Assembly: GCF_051020975.1 (NCBI RefSeq) | Contig: NC_135042.1 | Location: 10,811,888 to 10,875,887, forward strand | Reading direction: 5' to 3' | Source: Osmia lignaria lignaria | Lineage: Eukaryota; Arthropoda; Insecta; Hymenoptera; Megachilidae | DNA: 64,000 nt | Shown: positions 11,663-23,872 of the stretch, piece by piece | How positions within the stretch are numbered: position 1 is the stretch's first letter | How the letters are laid out: the number at the start of each line of letters is the position of its first letter | Notes under the pieces: model-generated | The model's database searches: none | What the model was told of the DNA's origin: nothing | Seen by the model: the letters and a program-made list of their open reading frames with translations, nothing else | Position numbers and translations under genes: made by a program

Positions 11663-14600
11663 TTATCCATCGGATCTCATGAACGATTGCCTCATCAAAG
11701 TAAAGTAAGAGAATGTAGAACTTAAAAGCTGTAAACAAATAATTGCAATTATGTTACTTCGATTAGTTTGCCTATAAAGCTGAATAGAGGGATTTATACA
11801 AAATTAAGTTACCGAGGTAAAAGTTTCCAAAGTCAGAGGGAAAAATCCGGCAGCAGTCAGATAGCACGGTTTTAATGATCTAATCATAACGAATTTCATA
11901 GCCGATCGAAATGATCTGCCAACTTCATTCATTGGCAATGTGCTCCAAGATCCTAAATACATCGCGGTAATAATATTCGTGCTTTCCTCCATCATAAAAT
12001 GACTAGTGTACGTAAGCATAAACAGCTGACCCAGGCTTCCAATTGCGTGAAACAAGAAAATGATTCGCATAGAAGCACTCGTATTTGCCTGTGTACAAAA
12101 TTTAAATTTTTATTCTATAATAAAAAAATATCGATGTTTCATAGTATAAAATATTATTCTAATTAAAATATATTGATTACTGAGTCCCACCAAAGTTGTT
12201 GCAGTGAAGTTGGCTCACCCATCGGCTCACCGACGTGGCGTGAATGTGTTAGTGCGACAACTTCGATGGAACTCATTGTCAGTATACACATTCAACAGTA
12301 TACATATATGACTACCAATAACAATAAGAAGTTTCTGTTAAGCTTAAAAGCAATCCATAAATAACGTCCATAGATTTTCACTACTTTAATACCACACCAT
12401 TTCCCTGCAAGGACGGACGTCCTTTATGAAGCGTTCCTTAAAGCTTACTACTTTAAAACAAAACAATTTTAATTATCATTTCTATGTATTAAAAAAAAGC
12501 TTGGTTACAATGATTTTATTCTAAATAATTGCAATCATTCGACGTAATATTGCACTAAGGACAATAAAGTAATAAATTAGAACATGTAGCACGGGTGGTA
12601 CGACCGGTTTTGATTTCGATTATCACGCAAGACATGTCTCGTTCATTATCGAAGATCATTAGTGATAAAAAGTTCTGCCCCCCACATTTCGTTCCACCCA
12701 ACTGCATGTTCTCAACAACTTACGTTACAGTGTATCTTACCACAAATGGTAGTTCTCACTGTAACAGTCAACGTATTAACTATATATTTGTTTGAATCCC
12801 TAGGAACCTGAAATTTCATGAAGCGTGCTGAACCATATATGTGATTCACGAGAAACAGAACACTTAATTACCTCCGATCGGTTTAAACATAGAAGAAAAT
12901 GTTAGAGAAAAAAGTTGTACTGTTTAAGGAGGCCAATATGGGGATATCAACAAAATTTCCGATTGTTATCGTTTTCAAGATCTTTTGAAGGTCATCGATG
13001 TTTTTTAGATTGCACCATATAATTTTAACAATCATAGAGTTGTAGCTGATGTCAAGGCGAGTACAACGATGTGGTACACTATGACCTTCAAATAGCCTTG
13101 AAATAAGAAATTTATGATAAAGCAATGATAACTTCAAACTTTGCAATGAATTTATTTAAATTAAATTAAATATTCAAAATGATGACCTTGAACAATGACG
13201 CAAGCTCATTTCTTTCTTGTATGTTCTCTGGTGTACTTGATTGATCACGATACACATCATCGTTCAGTGTTCCCCATCAAAAAAAATCAAGAGGAGTTAA
13301 ATCGGGTGAACGAGCTGGCCATGGTATTTGTCCATCACGTCCTATCCAGCGACTTGGAATCGATGATCAGACGGAATAGACCCTATTCTTCAGTTCAGGG
13401 TCATTTGAAGGTGATAGTGTACCATATCGTTATACTCGCCTTGACATCAGCTACAACCCTATGATGTTAAAAATATATGGTGCAGTCGCAAAATCATCAA
13501 TGACCTTCAAAAGACCTTGAAAACGATAACAATCGGAAATTTTATTTATATCCCCATATTTGCCTCCTCAAACAGTACAACCTTTTTCTCTAACATTTTC
13601 TTCTATCTTTAAACCGAACGGAGATAATTAGGTGTTCTGTTTCTCGTGGATCATCCGGTATATATATATAAATACCTACCACGACTATTTCGTAGGAATC
13701 GAAACACAGCAACAAACTTAAAACTACCATGTGCGTAAAGATCGACATGGTGTATACTTGTTCGAGCTTTTGGCAGAATTCAATAATTAATTGATGATGT
13801 TGTACACACTTCTTGAGAGCTGCATAACAATGTTCGGTGTACATGACTGCTTTCATCTCTTTGCTTTCGACGTTCCAGAAATTTAATATTCTGTGTTGTA
13901 GTATACGAAACTGACCCATCACGTGCAGATTAAACAGGCATAAAAACATTTCGGGACAAATGTACGCGGCGCCAATTACGTATACACTAATCACCTGAAC
14001 CAATACTATATTAAACCATGGTATCGTAGCCGTAGAAACATTGGGTGATCATTGAATAAGGAAGCCTACACGTTGTCAAATGAACAAAAAGAATCAGCGT
14101 ATGTGGGAATTCTTTCCACAGGGACCCATTTACATTTAATAGAAGTGGTTTTTCTCTGCTGTAAAAGTACACTTTCGATAACTTTTTCAGATTTGGTTGA
14201 ATTTTTCATGCTTGTCACCGATGGTAAACGAAATATGTCTCAATAGACAAATCAATTAGATTAACGATCACGCTATATTTCTACGATAACTATAACCATA
14301 CGTATTTGTTTTAAAAGGAAAATTAACATTACCTGGAAAGTAAACATTAGTTCGAAATACGGTGTCTCATATAATGGCAAGTCGACCCACATATTGACTG
14401 GAAGTACCCTGTTCGATTTATTTCGTTCAAGGTTTTCTGAAATATGAACCAGGAATGACTTGTACTTTTCTTATAGCTACAGTCACAATAAACACTTATT
14501 AAGAAATGGAAAACGCACCGGGAAGAATGGCAAAGGTTAATTCTCGGATTAGGGTCATGTTTGGTTTAATTCACTTACCAATAAGAGGTGTGATCACATA

Positions 14601-16452
14601 TCCGGATAAAGCAATTTGAAGAGAAGCGGCTGCAAAGATCACATACCCTATACAGTATTTCACAGATATGGAAAAAATAAGTCGTTCCTTGGAATTATAG
14701 TTTTCATGCCAAAAGTGTCGTTGCGCATAGAAAAGGGCGTCGATGAAACCAGCTCTTTTAGAGTTTAGGATGATCATCTTAACTGTTGTCATACTGATAC
14801 AGGTCGTGTTGAGTATCACAAACGTACAGTGCTGGAAACTCAATACATTCGCTGATCAGAGGAAATTTCCATTAAATACAAAAAAAAAACAACGTCATAT
14901 GTTTTTAATCACTAGAACATTGCAATAGCACAGAAACATTTCATGTACGTCCATCGAACGTCCATGCTGGACGTTTCGTACATACGGGGAATGTCCCGTT
15001 AACATCCATATGTTCCCTATATATTCTGGTTATGTCCTTTGAAGATCCTAGGAAGGTGCCTGTCAAAAAGTGGAACGTCCAGGGGACGTCCTGTGCGCAC
15101 ATTCTCAGGAAGTTTTCTGAACGTCCTAAAGTAACGATCTCTGTACGTTGTGTGAACGTTTATAAAACTTTGCAGAACGCTATGCTTACGTCTTGAAAGC
15201 CATATAAGGAATGTTTTCGGAGCATTTAAAATTACAAAACGTTTTCAGTACTTTTTTTTATAATATTTATTTTTATTACATATCTATTATTTATTTTATT
15301 ATTTCTACTAAATATCTTTTACAATGTTCTTGTTGCGTTCCGCAGCTCTCCTTAGCCAAGACTGTATGGACACCTCCGTTTCTTTCTTATCTTTGCACAC
15401 TTTTAATGTTTGTGCTGCGTCTAAATAATAGAAATTCAGTTGAATAATATATTCAATTCGATACAAATAAATGTAAAAAATAATATATGATGGATACCGA
15501 CTATACGTTATACATAGAATTGTACGCACAACCATTTCATAAAGAAGAATAAGAAATCGGTATGAATCGTATACGAATAACATATGTGTTGTCGTCTCAA
15601 AGAAGGCATAATTACCTATTATTAAGAAAAATTAAGAAAAATTAAGGAATTAAGTTAATTAAGAAAAAAGTGACACTTACCTGAGATGGCAGAAAAACTC
15701 GTCAACACACTATAAACACAAATAAGGAATACTAATATTCACTCGTAATATGACGATCGTCAACGCTTGAAATTCACACTCAAACTGTACGGAGACTCGC
15801 TATACGTCTTGTCGCAACAACGTTTCACGAAAAAGTGTCGATGGTGGCTCGTCATATTCCCAAGTTGGGAATTCTGCCAATCGTTTGTCAGCGCCCGGGA
15901 TCTGTTTTCTGCTTAGACCTTGTCATAAAACAGCAGGCCGCAAATTTCGGTCGTTCTCGCCGCGCGGGTGACGTACGGGTCATTTTACCCAATCTTGGAC
16001 ATACGTCTGATCTATGTCCGTACGACTTTCAAGACGGACGTTCCTAGGACATACGAAATATACGTCTTGTGGACATCTCAAGGATTTTCAAAATGGACGT
16101 TGGACGTTCGGATATAATCTGGACATGAAACGGACGTCCGTGGGATGCACGGTGCTATATCATGAGACACATATTTAAAAAGTTATCATTTGATACAGTG
16201 TCAAATTAACACATTCTTCCTAACGACTCAATCAAGCTCACTGACGTAGTCACTTACAGTTGCATCGCCCCATGAGTAGTAAATATCTACTGCGTTCACG
16301 TATATCCCATACAGAAGTACGAAGGCCGTATACGTCATTGATATCTTCCTTTGCAGTTCTTCTGCCGGATTTCGTGGCACCCATATCCCTGTGTACTTTG
16401 TTATATATGTCGCAAAAGTGATGGAAAAATCCGTGTACGATCTGGTGTCCAT
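11663..16452 (-). CDS. Odorant receptor D, intact, six exons, two large intronic insertions
   Basis: Reverse-strand receptor of 402 aa; exons are 16452-16258, 14831-14579, 14436-14333, 13994-13680, 12088-11813 and 11728-11663. Splice sites and phases agree with the paralogues. It starts MDTRSYTDFSITFATYITKY and carries YYSWGDAT, AQRHFWHENY, ENLERNKSNR, QFRILQHR, PMNEVGRSFR (K to E relative to C and E), and SYFTLMRQSF. Introns 1 and 4 are expanded by insertions (about 14925-16165 and 12841-13655) that are missing from the otherwise near-identical forward copy E. The gene therefore stays open despite carrying over 2 kb of inserted DNA. The start was chosen from alignment with C and E. Confidence 0.92.
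12841..13655. mobile_element. Foldback DNA transposon with transposase remnant in intron 4 of OR D
   Basis: The two ends are inverted copies of roughly 190-200 bp (both contain cacgagaaacagaacac and gaagaaaatgttagagaaaa in opposite orientation). The centre, read on the reverse strand about 13370-13270, encodes WPARSPDLTPLDFF followed by a stop, a signature of the C-terminal DDE catalytic region of mariner-like transposases common in insects. The coding part is short and interrupted, so the copy is dead. Receptor E lacks it, so insertion post-dates the D/E duplication or was lost from E. Confidence 0.8.
14925..16165. mobile_element. 1.2-kb insertion in intron 1 of OR D
   Basis: Alignment with intron 1 of receptor E (21070-21252), which is only 183 bp, shows this block as an insertion into otherwise matching sequence. 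Both ends are rich in the motif acgtcc/ggacgt (about 14940-15130 and 15960-16140), while the middle is AT-rich. No coding region, clear TIR or target duplication was identified, so the element type is unknown. Confidence 0.6.
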
Positions 16453-16537
16453 GGTGGTTGTCGGAAAACTGACATCTTAGCTTTTGACGTACAATATAGC
16501 TATTGCAAAAACATCAAAGACGTCACAAAGAAATATC

Positions 16538-16579
16538 TACAGTGGTGTCATGTCTATAGAGTGACATGACACTACTGTA
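16538..16579. promoter_or_regulatory. Palindromic OR upstream motif, receptor D
   Basis: The shared 19-bp motif upstream of D (16560-16578, reverse) is paired with an inverted copy at 16538-16554, giving 17-bp arms with one mismatch around an 8-bp loop. Other receptors have only one copy. It lies 86-127 bp upstream of the start codon. Confidence 0.5.
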
Positions 16580-17412
16580 ATTAACAAGGGACGTTCATAA
16601 TCTAGTAGGAGAATTTATCCCTTCTCATGCGCACCCTCAGACATAAAACATGGGGTTGCGGTCATAGGAACAACAGTGGACAGATGAAACCATGAATTAT
16701 TCTTCGAATGTAGACCACTATTAAAGGTAATTGTGCAATTAAGTTGTTAGTTTGTAATGTTCAGTTTGCGAGGTGTACGAAATGGAAAAGGGGACATATT
16801 AATTTTTAGCACGATGTGAGGTGTAGTTGAAGCGACGATAAGGTGTGAGGTTCAAGTTGGAGATAAGGAAACTAGGAGATATACAATAAAGGCTCAATAT
16901 GTGTTCAGAATTTGGGACCGTTGAGGAACATTTAGCGAACAGAAGATTCGATTCTGCTAACCGTTTGTATTTTGTTGACGTCGACGAACGTAGAAAGAGA
17001 CAGTTTGATAAAGAAGAAAGAGGGAATGAGAGTCGAGGTGGCCGTAAAAAATTAAATGCCTAAATACATATCGGTGAGACAATACCAATGCAACAAACTT
17101 TTTTATTTTTAATTTCTTTTAAATAAAATTTTCATCAACATATTGGTGAAATTTTTCTGATTAAAATGAGATCAAACACGATATTGTTATGACAATTGGT
17201 TATGATGATTAGGCTTGTAAGTGTTCCTGTTTTCTCGCTGAATCAAATCGCTTATTCTCGAACATTCTTCTACACATTAATTGTTCGGAAAGCGAGCCTT
17301 ATTTCGCGATCACAATTCGAGATCGCTGAGGAACATTTAGCGGACAGAAGGTTGGATTCTCCAACTGTTTCTATTTTGCCGACGCGACGTCAACGTAGAA
17401 AGAGACGGTAAT

Positions 17413-17626
17413 TATTTAGATTACGGACGGCATCGCCAATTTCGATGATTTTTAAATATGTTGTAGAAATCAATATTTTGAACAACTTTTTCCTATACAT
17501 ATAACCGTTGTTCGGCCTTAGTTTTCGAGATATTTTCGAAAAACTGTCGAAACTAATCCATTGAATTCTGCCTGGTCGTGTGCGTCCGTGTTAGCCTCCG
17601 CAACATCTCATCTCTGCACAGTACAA
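17413..17626 (-). repeat. Transposon fragment with terminal inverted repeat end
   Basis: Reverse complement of 6035-6230 joined to ttagcctccgcaacatctca, the terminal sequence of the MITE at 5446-5667. This links the two otherwise separate repeats into a single element family. Confidence 0.65.
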
Positions 17627-18664
17627 AATGTTCATATGAATGTATTTGTTGCGTCCGATGCGGAATACAATGCCCGATATTTCTCGCAGGTTGGTTTATG
17701 ACATGAACATGCAAAACAAATTCTGGTAGAGATTAACTTTTCACATATTTTTTCTAACCTTTACAACCGACAATTTCACTTTCGTGCGACAGTAAACTTT
17801 ATATTCTCGAGTTTCTTAATCCTAACACAATAGCTTCAAATTTTACGCCTCACCATCCTTACAACTCGAAGACATGTCTGTTGGGATCCGGGTGAAGAAC
17901 GATCGCTTTTAAGGTATAAAAGTTTATTCGAGTTATTCTCTATGTCACGCCGAACTCAACTAACGCAATTTACATGAATAAGAAATACGCAATGGAACAC
18001 GACAAGTACTTCGCTCGGTGGTTGAATCTTTATTTCTGCATTCTGACCTATTGTCAAAATACAGGGTGGGGCATTTTAAACAGGTCACCTGAATAACTCG
18101 CTTGTTTTTGAAGATAGAGGAAAAGGCATTAGACCAAACTTGCTTGGTATCGAGGGGCTCATAATCTGATGTTATTAATTTTTCTGTAGGTGAAGGCGCC
18201 AAGGAGATATGAAGATCAATTCTGTTTTTTTTAATGGAATGGTATGGTTTTTTATTTACAATCAGGTAAAGTGTTTCAAGATGAATACAATGACCTATTA
18301 TGAAGGTCATTCAAGGTCAACTGCAATAGAAAATAAATTGTCTGAGACCACACTTCGAATACTTTTGTATTTTCACTGATTGTTGGCGTACCGCTCTAGT
18401 ACATACTGATAAGGGTCGCAGAAAGTAATCAAACATTCAATCACACTGTACGCTTATCCGTATCCTCAAATGTTATTGATAGTTTGTCTATCGACTAGAG
18501 CAGGCATCGGAATTAACTGCTCTTTTCGGCCGATTTTCAGATGTCACGCCTCCTTTTCCCCGCCGACATCTGAAAATCGGCCGAAAAAAGCAGTGAAATG
18601 CGATGCCTGGACTAGAGTACAGCGCGGTGATAAATATTCAATCTGTGAGTGTTCAATTTTCTAA

Positions 18665-18893
18665 AATGCGTTACACGATAGCAGAGAAAGTAGAAATGGT
18701 TATTGTTTATGGTGAATGTCATAGAATTATGAGGGAAGCGGTGCGTGTGTATGGTGAAAGATTTCCCGATCGTAGAAGACCTTCACTTTCGGTCTTTGCA
18801 AACATTATAAAGGAGGAAGTGTACCGCGAAAAACCAACAACCAAATTTGACATGCAGAATCTTTATTTTAAACAACTCCGGAATCCGGCTACT
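18665..18893 (+). pseudogene. Transposase N-terminal fragment (helix-turn-helix, DUF4817-like)
   Basis: An ORF starting MRYTIAEKVEMVIVYGE and continuing RRRPSLSVFANIIKE has the pattern of the N-terminal DNA-binding domain (DUF4817 type) found in insect mariner-like transposases. It stops after about 75 residues with no catalytic domain following. The catalytic remnant in 12841-13655 may belong to the same broad family. Name is from pattern recognition only. Confidence 0.6.
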
Positions 18894-18899
18894 TGAAGA

Positions 18900-19780
18900 T
18901 AGTTGTACTAAATGGTAAAATTTCTCAGGATAGCTCTTGTTAAACACAAACTTAGTAACACTGGTAACTTCAACATTAGGAAGTTGATAATCAATAATCT
19001 CCTGTTTAATTTCGTTACAGGAGAAGTCACCTATAATGCCCTTAACAACAATAGATTTAGGTTTAATACTCTTTGGCGTAAAGGTATAAAAATTAACCTT
19101 GCAATCAGCAAGTTTATCCTTAAGCTTATAAAAATGATCCAGCTGATTCGTACTAATAGTATGGTTAACCTTGTCAATTTCTTCAAAAAATCCGTCTTGC
19201 TTGGGCAGATGCTTTTCACCAAGTCGATTAAGGCCTTAAATGACGAGCCTGTAACAAATATAGGTTTACCAGCCTTACTAGAGATCTCTGAAATGCCATG
19301 AGATTCATCCTCCGTATGCATGACATCGTCATTCTCAATAACGTCCACAAGAGGCTGGGATCTATATCGATCTTCTGCGGACACTGCACGTACAGAAGAG
19401 TTATTGTCATGGACCCTAGCAGTCTTTTTCGGTTGCACCCAGCCATTAGTGGATGGGCCTGGTGTTTGCTCATCAGGCGTAGAGATGGCGCTAGTATTCG
19501 AAGACAATAAACTGCGTCGCTTCCTAGTCCTTTGTAGATTAGGAACCACTTGCTTACTATTTATCGTATTTCGGTTATTTTCTTTCAATAAATCTTTGTA
19601 CAGTTTATCTAACTGCAAGGAATGCAGCTTCGGAGGCTTGGGCCCCTGTCGGGCACGCACTTGTTCCGAAAGATCAGACAACACTACCCGCGCTCTATTT
19701 GATGGCGTTCTACCATTATTGTTTTTAGAGGCTGGCGAAGGCAGAACTAGCCGAGGCAGTTTTACGGGATAAACCCGCAT
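18900..19780 (-). pseudogene. Non-LTR retrotransposon ORF1 (gag-like) 5' fragment, frameshifted
   Basis: On the reverse strand from ATG 19780, about 210 residues rich in charged and polar residues (SDLSEQVRARQGPKPPKLHS, PKKTARVHDN) lead to GKPIFVTGSSFKAL. The frame then breaks near 19140; in another frame the continuation KLKDKLADCKVNFYTFTPKS, KSIVVKGI is clear to about 18905. This matches the ORF1/gag layout of jockey or I-type elements ahead of the zinc knuckles. Zinc knuckles and reverse transcriptase are absent. The fragment is 3'-truncated, unusual for LINEs, which are normally 5'-truncated. Confidence 0.7.
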
Positions 19781-20771
19781 AAATGTTTAACGAAGCCTCA
19801 ATAGCACACAGTACAATAGTCCAACTAAAAAATTACAAAGCACATCCGCCAAAATCACAAAAAAACTCCACCAGCACTGTCCACACGACGCTCTTATGTT
19901 CGCGTCCCAAGCCGGACACTCGCGTTATTCACAACAGACGATCCCTGTCCCAGACACCGCTCTTCGGAACTTATACATATACAGTGTGATTCTCGTGCTA
20001 CGCAAGACAAAAGCCGTGCCGCACAATCGAACCCTGCTGTTTTTACGGGTAAAGAGACCCACGGGCCATATGGCCGGACCGAAGACTGCTCTGTGTGTGT
20101 TTATGGCTGAGACGAAGACAAGAAACGGAACAGTAGGGGTTCCACTGTGCGGCACGGATTTCGTCTTGCGTAGCGAGGGAGTGCTGTCATTAATAGGAAC
20201 CTGTTAGAATATTTTTTAGTAGTTCCCTCGATCAAGATTCTGGGGTAAGTGCCACACCGGTCTTCATGGTCCTCCTACCAGAAGATACAAGATCTTCCCC
20301 ACTCCGTGGCCAGATCCTTTTAGATCAACCTTATCTTTTTACACGTGCCATGCAGCACCATGACTTCAGGTCATCGGCCACACGCGCGTTCCTTTGAGGA
20401 TCGGCGAACGAACTCTTTATCGCCGTTCCATAAACAAAATATCCGCGAGTCTTATTGTTAGAATTCGTCGCACCTCAAGTATGAACTACCGTCGACCGCG
20501 GCCCTAGCCCGATCACAAACACGTGGCTCGGGGTATCGATAACCTAAAGAATTCTGAGAAATCCTTGAAAAACAGATCAGAGCCCCAAATGCAGTGACCC
20601 TGCCACGTGTCAACGCTTGCACGCGTGCTAACACTAATAAACCTTTATCGACCCTTGCATAATTCAGGGTTCGATCTGTCCATCATCGTTCCTATGAACG
20701 CAAACCCATGTTTTATGACTGAGGGTACGGGAAAAATTCTCGTACTAGATTATGAACGTGCCTTGTTAATT

Positions 20772-20790
20772 ACAGTGGTGTCATGTCACT
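20772..20790 (+). promoter_or_regulatory. Shared OR upstream motif, receptor E
   Basis: Identical 19-mer to that of receptor A, again 85 bp before the ATG. It lies inside a larger block, about 20650-20870, shared with the upstream regions of C, D and F. Confidence 0.55.
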
Positions 20791-20874
20791 CAATATCTTT
20801 GTGACGTCTTTGATGTTGTTGCAACGGCTACATTGTACGTCAAAAGCAAATGAGTCAGTTCATCGACAAGCACC

Positions 20875-23872
20875 ATGGATATCGGATCGTACACGGATTT
20901 TTCCATCACTTTTGCGACATATATAACAAAGTACACAGGGATATGGGTGCCACGAAATCCGGCAGAAGAACTGCAAAGGAAGATATCAATGACGTATACG
21001 GCCTTCGTACTTCTGTATGGGATATACCTGAACGGAGTAGATATTTACCACTCATGGGGCGATGCAACTGTAAGTGACCACGTCAGTGAGCTTGATTGAG
21101 TCATTAGGAAGAATGTGTTAATTTGACACTGTACCAAATGATAACTTTTTAAATAGGTATCCCAAAGTTCTAGTGATCACAAACATATGACGCTGTTTTC
21201 TTTTTGTATTTAATGACAATTTTTCTGATCAGCGAATGTATTGAGTTTCCAGCACTGTACGTTTCTGATACTCAACACGACGTGTATCAGTATGACAACA
21301 ATTAAGATGATCATCCTAAACTCTAATAGAGCTGGTTTCGCAGACGCCCTTCGCTACGCGCAACGACACTTTTGGAATGGAAACTATGATTCCGAGGAAC
21401 GACTTATCTTTTCCACATCTGTGAAATACTGTACACGGTATGTGATATTCGTAGTCGGTTCTCTTCAACTTGGTTTATCCGGATACGTGATCACACCTCT
21501 TATTGGTAAGTGAATTAAACCAAACATGATCCTAATCCGAGAATTAAACTTTGCCATTCTTCCTGGTGCGTTTTTCATTTCTTAATAAGTGTTCTGATAA
21601 TAAGCTCCTGATTCGTATTTCAGAAAACCTTGGACGAAATAAATCGGACAGGGTACTTCCATTCAAGATGTGGGTCGACTGGCCTTTATCTGAGACACCG
21701 TATTACGAACTAATGTTTACTTTCCAGGTAATGTTAATTTTGCTGTTAATTTAAATACGTGTGATTATAGTTAGCGTAGAAATATAGCGTGATCGTTAAT
21801 CTAATTGATTTGTCTATTGACACATATTTCGTTTACCATCGGTGGCAAGCATGAAAAATTCAACCAAATCTGAAAAAGTTATCGTAAGTGTACTTTTTAT
21901 AGCAGAGAGAAACTACTTCTGTTAAATATAAATGGGTCCCTGTGGGAAGAACTCCCACAAATACTTGAAGAATCTTTTTATTCATTTGACAATGAGTATG
22001 CTTTCTTATTCAATGATCACCCTATGTTTTTGCGACTACTATACCATTGATTTAATATAGTATTGGTTCAGGTGATTACCGTATTCATAATTGGCGCCGC
22101 GTACGTTTGCCCCGAAATGTTTTTATGCCTGTTTAATCTGCACGTGATGGGTCAGTTTCGTATACTACAACACAGAATGTTAAATTTCTGGAACGTCGAA
22201 AGCAAAGAGATGAACACAGTCATGTACACCGATCATTGTTATGCAGCTCTCAAGAAGTGTATACAACATCATCAGTTGCTTATTGAGTTCTGCGTGAAGC
22301 TTGAACAAGTATACACCATGACGATCTTTACGCACATGACAGTTTTAAGTTTGTTGTTGTGTTTCGATTCCTACGAGATGCTCGTGGTACGTATCTATAG
22401 ATCTATACATATAGGTAAATAAAATTGAAGCGTCTGTCTGTGATTTAGAAATAATGATTTTTTTAGCTCATTAATGGTTTTTTGCACCTTGCTAGAACCC
22501 AAACACGCTTTTACTAAATTTTTGTCTGTCTGTCTATCTGTGTGTTTAAACGGGCTAATCTCCGAAACGACTGAACCGATTTTGACGAGATTTTCATTGG
22601 CAGATTCAAAATGTATAGAGTAATAATTTAGACTTCTTTTTATTCTGGAAATATTCAGAGTTCTCGCGTAAACTTAAAAAAACTGTGAAAATCAGACTCT
22701 AATGAGGCAACTCTTTTATAAGTCCGTTTATGCAGTTCACGCATTTACATATATATATATTATACTGATTTTAATTGTGAAAATCGAAGAGAGAGCCGAT
22801 CAATCACAGAATTAAACAAATTTATGTTTATTTATTACGCATACAATGCGAACGAAGTCACGGGTAATCGCTAGTTTATAAACATATGTGCTTCAGCACG
22901 TTTGCTGACATTTTAGGTTCCTAGGGGTTCAAACAAATATGTAGTTAATACGTTGACTGTCACAGTGAGAAGTACCGTTTGTGGTAAGATACACTGTAAC
23001 GTAAGTTGTTGAGAACATGCAGTTGGGTGAAACGTAATGTGGGGGCAGAGCTTTTTATCACTACTGATCTTCGATAATGAACGAGACATGTCTTGCGTGA
23101 TAATCAAAATCAAAACCGGTCGTACCACCCGTGCTACATGTTTTAATTTATTACTTTATTGTCCTTAGTGCAATATTACGTCGAATGATTGCAATTATTT
23201 AGAATAAAATCGTTGTAATCAAGCTTTTTTTTAATATATAGAAATGATAATTAAAGTTGTTTTGTTTTAAAGTAGTAAGCTTTAAGGAACGCTTCATAAA
23301 GGACGTCCGTCCTTACAGGGAAATGGTGTGGTATTAAAGTAGTGAAAATCTACGGACGTTGTTTATGGATTGCTTTTAAGCTTAACAGAAACTTCTTATT
23401 GTTATTGGTAGTCAAATATACTGTTGAATGTGTACATACACAGGCAAATACGAGTGCTTCTATGCGAATCATTTTCTTGTTTCACGCAATTGGAAGCCTG
23501 GGTCAGCTGTTTATGCTTACGTACACTAGCAATTTTATGATGGAGGAAAGCACGAATGTTATTACCTCGATGTATTTAGGATCTTGGAGCACATTGCCAA
23601 TGAATAAAGTTGGGAAATCATTTCGATCGGCTATGAAATTCATTATGATTAGATCATTAAAACCGTGCTCTCTGACTGCTGCCGGATTTTTCCCTCTGAC
23701 TTTAGGAACTTTTACTTCGGTAACTTATTTTTGTATAAATCCCTCTATTCAGCTTTACAGGCACACTAATCGAAATAACAAAATTGCAATTTTTTGTTTA
23801 CAGCTTTTAAGTTCTACATTCTCATACTTTACTTTGATGAGGCAATCGTTCACGAGACCAGATGGAGAGTAA
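20875..23872 (+). CDS. Odorant receptor E, intact, six exons
   Basis: Forward-strand receptor of 403 aa, the inverted duplicate of D. Exons are 20875-21069, 21253-21505, 21624-21727, 22072-22386, 23444-23719 and 23804-23872. It starts MDIGSYTDFSITFATYITKY, and carries YHSWGDAT, AQRHFWNGNY, ENLGRNKSDR, QFRILQHR, PMNKVGKSFR and SYFTLMRQSF. Introns 1, 2, 3 and much of 4 and 5 align with D, so duplication included the whole gene and both flanks. Intron 4 carries its own repeat (about 22427-22880) absent from D. The start was chosen by alignment and by the upstream motif spacing. Role: odorant-gated channel subunit; ligand unknown. Confidence 0.93.
22427..22880 (+). repeat. Interspersed repeat in intron 4 of OR E
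   Basis: Begins with a tctgtctgtctatctg run followed by gactgaaccgattttgacga and ends near cacgggtaatcgctagttt. Similar start and end modules recur widely in insect genomes as short interspersed elements. No ORF. D has no counterpart here. Confidence 0.5.

Larger units (their letters stand above)
16580..20771. other. Spacer between inverted OR copies D and E, transposon-rich
   Basis: Flanked by matching upstream regions of D and E. It holds a duplicated 90-bp block (16910-17005 and 17320-17410), a dispersed repeat with TIR end (17413-17626), a transposase-domain fragment (18665-18893), a retrotransposon ORF1 remnant (18900-19780) and a GC-rich stretch (19800-20640) of unknown origin that may be the 5' region of that retroelement. 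No host gene seen. Confidence 0.6.

Noticed and set aside
18912..19772. Forward ORFs over the retrotransposon fragment
   Set aside because: Antisense of the ORF1 remnant, which shows family-like sequence on the reverse strand.
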